A stretch of 64,000 bases of DNA from Enoplolaimus lenunculus (Eukaryota > Nematoda > Enoplea > Enoplida > Thoracostomopsidae): positions 1-64,000 of the forward strand of contig JASANG010003746.1 in assembly GCA_030248215.1 (NCBI GenBank), in the 5' to 3' direction. Both the position numbers and the translations under genes were made by a program. The notes under the pieces were generated by a model. The model was not told the DNA's origin and made no database searches. It saw nothing but the letters and a program-made list of their open reading frames with translations. Shown in pieces: positions 55,101 through 61,100 of this stretch (position 1 is its first letter; every line of letters starts with the position of its first letter).

Positions 55101-58100
55101 ACATTTGCCAGCATATGGATGATTAGTTATATTGTACAATTTATAAAAGTTATGGAAATCAACATAAAAATTGGTCCGTGGAGCAGATTGGGAGCATTTT
55201 TCGGTTTTCCCAATGGGACGGGTTGAAAAAAGTGCCTATTGGGCACAGTTGGACAGCAACACAGCGCTCCATTTTCGTGTCTGACTGGTAACAAGCAAGA
55301 GCGAATCCGTAGGGTAGGCTCAGTGGTTCAGTTCCCTTCTTTGTCATTTTGTCCTCGGTTTTGTTGCATTTCTTCAGTTTCTAACACAAGAACACCGTCT
55401 TCGAAATTTTTATGGAAAACATTCGTGTTTCCAAAATCATGGCTACGACTACTACAGCATGTATAAATACAATTTTTAAAGGCTTCATTGATAGTTTTGT
55501 GTCCATATGCAAACTGACCAATGTTACTTTCAGGGGCAAAACAGTAGATTAAGCGTATTACTAAGCCTAAGTCTAAGCGTTGCAAAAATGTGTTCCTAAG
55601 CCAAACGCCTAAGCTTAAGCAAAAAAATGTAATCTAGAACCTAAACCTACTGTTTTGTAGATCCATCAAAAACCTGAACGCCCCTAAATGTAACATGGGC
55701 GTACAAACTTAACATTTGAACTTGCTTTAATTTCCGGCGGTGCAGGCAATTCACTTACAAACAGTGATCGACATCCGTCAACTGAAAGCATAAACAGCCA
55801 AATGAGTCAGCGATCTTCAGTGAGTGGAACAAGTACTGGGACTCAAGGAGCAAAGCTGGACAAAAAGGCGAAAAAGAGCTGGGTAAGTCTTTAAGCCGGA
55901 GTCAACTTGACATGATCCTGGGTAAATGTGTTAATATATATTATTAAACTTATCTTATTTTATACATACATAGATTGATAGATATCCGTTGAAAGAGACA
56001 TCGAGTTTTTTACACACAGTTGATCCGTTACTCGGTCTCTGAATGCAATTGGGTTAAAACCTTATAGATACATAGTGCGTTTTTGAGCAATATGATAGCA
56101 CTAGATTATGAAGCCTCTATCTATAATAATTTCGAGTTAGACGCAGACGAATCTAAGACACCTGGGTGTTTGAGGGGTGTATGCTTCAATGGTAAAATTG
56201 CTATTGTGAAACAGCTTTGCAAACACTTTTAAAGCCGGATACCCGTAGTAGAACGACCGGAACGCACATGGGCGTAGCCAAATGCGGCTCAGAAGTTACA
56301 CCGTCCGTTTTAAACTTTTTATCCGACGAGATCTAACAATTTTTTTTCAGTTCATAACACAAAATCCTCCTTCGAAAGTTTTATATATTCAACAAAACAC
56401 AGTATTTTTTACAAAATTCGAGCCACGTCCCTGACATACCACAGTTGTAGTTTAAATTGCTGAACTCAGCGTCTAATAATATCATTTCGTTCTCCAGACA
56501 GCATCCGTCAACAAGGAAGGGTTCCAGGTACTAAATATGTTTGACTGTGTTTTTGTGCTTGGTATTTAGCTGTAGCTCTGTGACTGTGTCTTATTGTACG
56601 CGGGTTTGTAGTAATGTTGTTGTGGTCTTTAACTATATTTATGTATTTGTCTTTTTGAGTATTTGCAAAAGCCATATTTGCACACAAAAAAGTTTCGATT
56701 GTGAACTTTTAATTGAAATTCAATTTTAACACACTCTTGCCGTCAAACTTATTTTACGAGGTCGTGAAGAACAACGCTTGTGTATTCGAAAAACATTTTA
56801 AAAACAGGGCAATCATGAGCTGAAAGGTGCTGACCGAAAAGACCCTATATGCTGTTACGACCGTTTGCGCAGATTAATTAGTTGAACATTCGCCTGGTGT
56901 TTAAAATATAAAAAAAACATTTTATTGTACGAAGCTCATAAATTTTGTACTGTTACTTTACTTTTTTACACTGTTTATTTTTGGAAATCTGGCTTATTTC
57001 AAGTATAACTTTTGTCATGGTTAAACGCTAATTCATTTGATTTATGAGGTAAAACAAATGAATGTGCGTTTTTAAAAAATTGGAACAAAAAGGTTCATTA
57101 GCAACTTTGGAAATTATGCATTCATATGTTTATTGTATTTTTGAAAATTATTGCTGTGAGGAATAGTTTTCTAAGTATCAGATATTTTTGTAAGTACGGT
57201 AGCAACTACGTTTAATAATTCCCTTTGTATTAATATATTTTTCTCTCTTTGTCGATAAACTGTAATAAGAAAACACCCGGCCTTACAATTGCTCGTTTTT
57301 AATCGCGTAAACATCGAGGAAATAAACCGTAGACTAAATAAAAAACTGGCTCACATAAAGAAACCAGATTTCCGTAAAATGTTTCACAGCATCCCAGTTG
57401 TTTTAAGGTGTAAAAGCATTTTTTGCCAAAATTTAGTAGTACTGGTTTATTCGTGTTTTAGCTAAGTATTAATGCAATTATATGTCTAGCCGTCAATCAA
57501 TATGCTTAATATTTTCAATTTTACTTTCAGCTTCGAAGCTCATTTTCAAAAGCGTTTGGTAAAGGCAGAAAAGGCGGCGTACCAGGGCACAAGTATGGAC
57601 CAGGCGGTTCTACAGCTGGACCGGGTGGTTCGTTGTCAGACGTCGAAGAAAGTACGTCTCCGTGTCCTGCGTCGGGAAGTATTGGAAAAGCTGGTCTGGG
57701 ATCTGGGTCAAGAGCGTATCGGACTCAAAATTCGCTACCTCCTGGTGATATCGCGTCGAATCCGGCATCTCCAGCGCATATAGCGGCGCTTAAACAGCAA
57801 CGCAATAGTACTACTGGATCTATTGGATCGGCTGGGTTTAGGTAACGATAATATGTCGTGTGGGGTTGTGTTGCGTTATGTTTTTGTTATTTCTGATATT
57901 TCCATAGTTAGTGGCCGGTGCCCCCTGACATCTCAGAATCGATCAGTTGACTCATCTGCTTTTTATAGTCTGTACTCCCCAGTAAGCACAAAAACAATTT
58001 ACATTTTGCAGGCCTGTTAAGCATCATTTACGCCATATTAAACGTCGCGCATGAGCGAGGGTGCTAAACATGGTAAACTGAATTTTAAGCTGCAAAAACT

Positions 58101-61100
58101 TTATAGGTTCCGGCGGTAAAAAAGGGCTTGCTCCTATCCGCTAGCCAGGAACCTATGGAGACCCTAGTACGTGTGGCATACTTCTATGGGGATAACGCAA
58201 ATTATTGATATTGTTTTTTGATGATAATTTAGTACGTTTTCTAACGCAAACTCTTTCACCCTTCCGGCCTCGTCATCGGGACAAAAGGGTGTCAGGGCAG
58301 GGGCTATACGGTATCATGGACGGCATCTGAAAAACATTTACCTATCCACTCCAATGCTAAATTAAATAGGTTACTGAAACGGTTTCTGAATGGGAACTGA
58401 AACGTTAGATATCATTATTTTCAGTGTCTCCGAGTGCAACGTCGAAGAAGCACCCATTGTTGATCAGTTAAAAAAAGAACTCGATTTGAAAGATTCGACA
58501 CTCACCGATTTACGACTTGAAGCGCTCCAATCGGCAAGTCAGTTGGACAAAGTTCGTGAAGAATTGAACCTGTACAAGGTATCGCTATGATGTAATTTTG
58601 TTTTCGAAACCTAGTCTTTCCCGTGTATTATGTTATCGTCATTTCGTTTAATATGATTTTAAATTTAAATTTAAAAAAGTGGATATGACTGCGTTCTGGT
58701 TTGGTTTCTTATTTTAGGTAAACATTTGACAATTGGCCATGTATTAATGTTAAAAATGCGATTATCTGAAAGCGGAACACGCACTGGTGTATATCTCGCG
58801 TATCAACCAAACTGCTCTTGAGAGTAATAGTAGTATAGGAGTAATAGTAGTATAGCCAGCTCGCGAGACGAAAATAAGTTATTTTTCGGCAGGGGCCAAA
58901 CTGGTACATAATTTTGCTCGCAATAGTAGCAGTTTGGATCTGGCTTTGTCCAATTAGCAATAACGCAAACTAGCAGTTGCTAGTACCAGTACTTGTTTGG
59001 ACGCTTTCGGTATTAATTTTTAAGATAACCTCCAACGTGAGTTTTAAAGTGATTAACGCTTCCATTGAATTGATTTTCAGAGCAAATTATGCGAATTAAT
59101 GTACGACAACGAGCGATTGCGAAGTGAAGTTGCGATGAAAACCAGTTCATCGAGAGCGTCTAGTCAATGTAGCTTGCCGCAACTTGGGCTACAACCTGTT
59201 GGATCTGCCCATGGCACAGGATCAACCGTAGGCTTTGGTGTAGACAGCGAATCTGAACGTGGCGGATTCTCGAGCGCCCTCGCCAAGGGCGCTAATGAAG
59301 AAGATTGTATTTCAGTTGCGCATAGCATTGGTAAGTTGCGTTAGGTTTTTGGGAGCATTGTTGTCGATATCAGGTGTTTAATATTTATTTTCTAGTTGCA
59401 GGAACGGCTCTGCGGTGGTGTGGATGTATCGCTAGATATTGTGAGCCCCATTAAAAATATTCAACCCGCTACTGTCTAGGTGTCTTCTGGGATAATAATT
59501 TTGGTTTTTAATGTTGCATTTAATCATTTTCTACTATAACGCATTAAGGTGCGCCAGTGCCGGAGCTGGCCAGTGTGCCCGCCGCTCCCTAAAATTCCGG
59601 GGTCGGGGGCCCTCGCGACGATTAAAATATTTTTCAAAATTTTTGTTTAAAATACTGTTTAGGGTGGTGGGGGGGGGCTACTTTTTGGGGTAGGACCCCA
59701 AATGAGGGTATAGGGATGAGTGCTCCGGTCGTGAGTTGCGCTAATATTTAAGTTGCAATTAAGTAGGTGCTTGAAGCTATTTTAATAAGATTTTGTTGTA
59801 ATGGATTGGTATGTATTCCCACGATTTCATACAGACAACAATGATAGAATACATTTTTCGGACGTGACCACCTTTTGTGTTTTCCAGATACGTCAATGAT
59901 GGAAAGTATGGAAGGGCATCGAGTCAATGTGGCCGTTAATTTAGGACTGCATGGTGATGCCGAAAGGTTTATTTCAGATGTAAGTTATTAGTTGTGCATC
60001 AGCGTTTTGCGAACTGCCCGTATTCTCAAATGTTTGTAGCATCTATCATCGGTTGGCAATAATAGATCATGTAACTTTTAAACTAATTTCACATCTCTTA
60101 CGGGCATTTTTGCCTCACCTATCCATAAAAAAATTTAATGCAGCATCGAAAGGTTTCTTTGTTTCCGTGTCTTATCTGCTAACTATTTCTGTTTGCGACA
60201 CTGTGAAACTACATGAATTGTTACATGCTTACAGTTCACTTGTACGAACGACGAAGTGCTTATAAGTTCAATCGCTCTAAACGCAAGCATGAAATGGGAT
60301 CTACTTGATAGCATTATTGAAAAGCTGTTCAAGGTAAGTGCGACTTTAGTTGATTTTATCTGTAAGTTATGGTAATCAAAGCGAACCAGCATGGATTACT
60401 ATCCATAATCAGGCTCTCCCCTGAGGTACTTTTAACATCGCTCATAATTACGCCAAATCTCTTGTCTACCCCGCCTGAAATTTTATATGTCCACAATACT
60501 TTTGCAGGACTATCTCATTCATCTTGATCCAGTGACCAGCCTCGGTATCATGGCTGACGGTATACAAGCGTACAGCATTGGATCAGTCACACGTCAGTTG
60601 CCAAATGGACAACCAGCTCCTTCGATACTTCCTGTGGAATGCTTGCCAGTGGTTCACGAATCCGCACAACAGAATAATTCACCTGTGATTCGCGTTACAC
60701 TCAAAGGTGTCCTTAATTCTTATTGAGCAAGTTATAATTTAACCAATGTATTGGTAAAAATTTTACTTGACTATTTAATAGTAGACAGTGATTGATCCAA
60801 GGGTTGAGACTCAACGCATTGAGCCGTTTATTTTCCAAGTTAGGGACAAGAGTTTCTCTACCTTTATAACACTTATTTGTTTAACCAACCAGAACGTTGA
60901 CACTCCACTTCCGATTTTTTTGTTAGTTTTAAAATTTAATAAAACTATTAAAATACTGTTTCTATGTAAAATTGATATCCATGTCAAAATGGAGTAGAGT
61001 GGTTGATATCTAGATCGCTGTAGGACTATATTTGACAGTCTGCATTCAAATAGCGCTTCATTGTGCAAGCGCCAGTTACTAGAAATCTAAGTAAAATTAC

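Noticed and set aside
59396-59476. Possible cassette exon after 'tattttctag' (frame LQERLCGGVDVSLDIVSPIK...)
   Set aside because: The coding-like frame does not fit the 1-nt phase left by exon 16. In the fitting frame it stops after about 18 codons, and it ends in a stop without a good donor.
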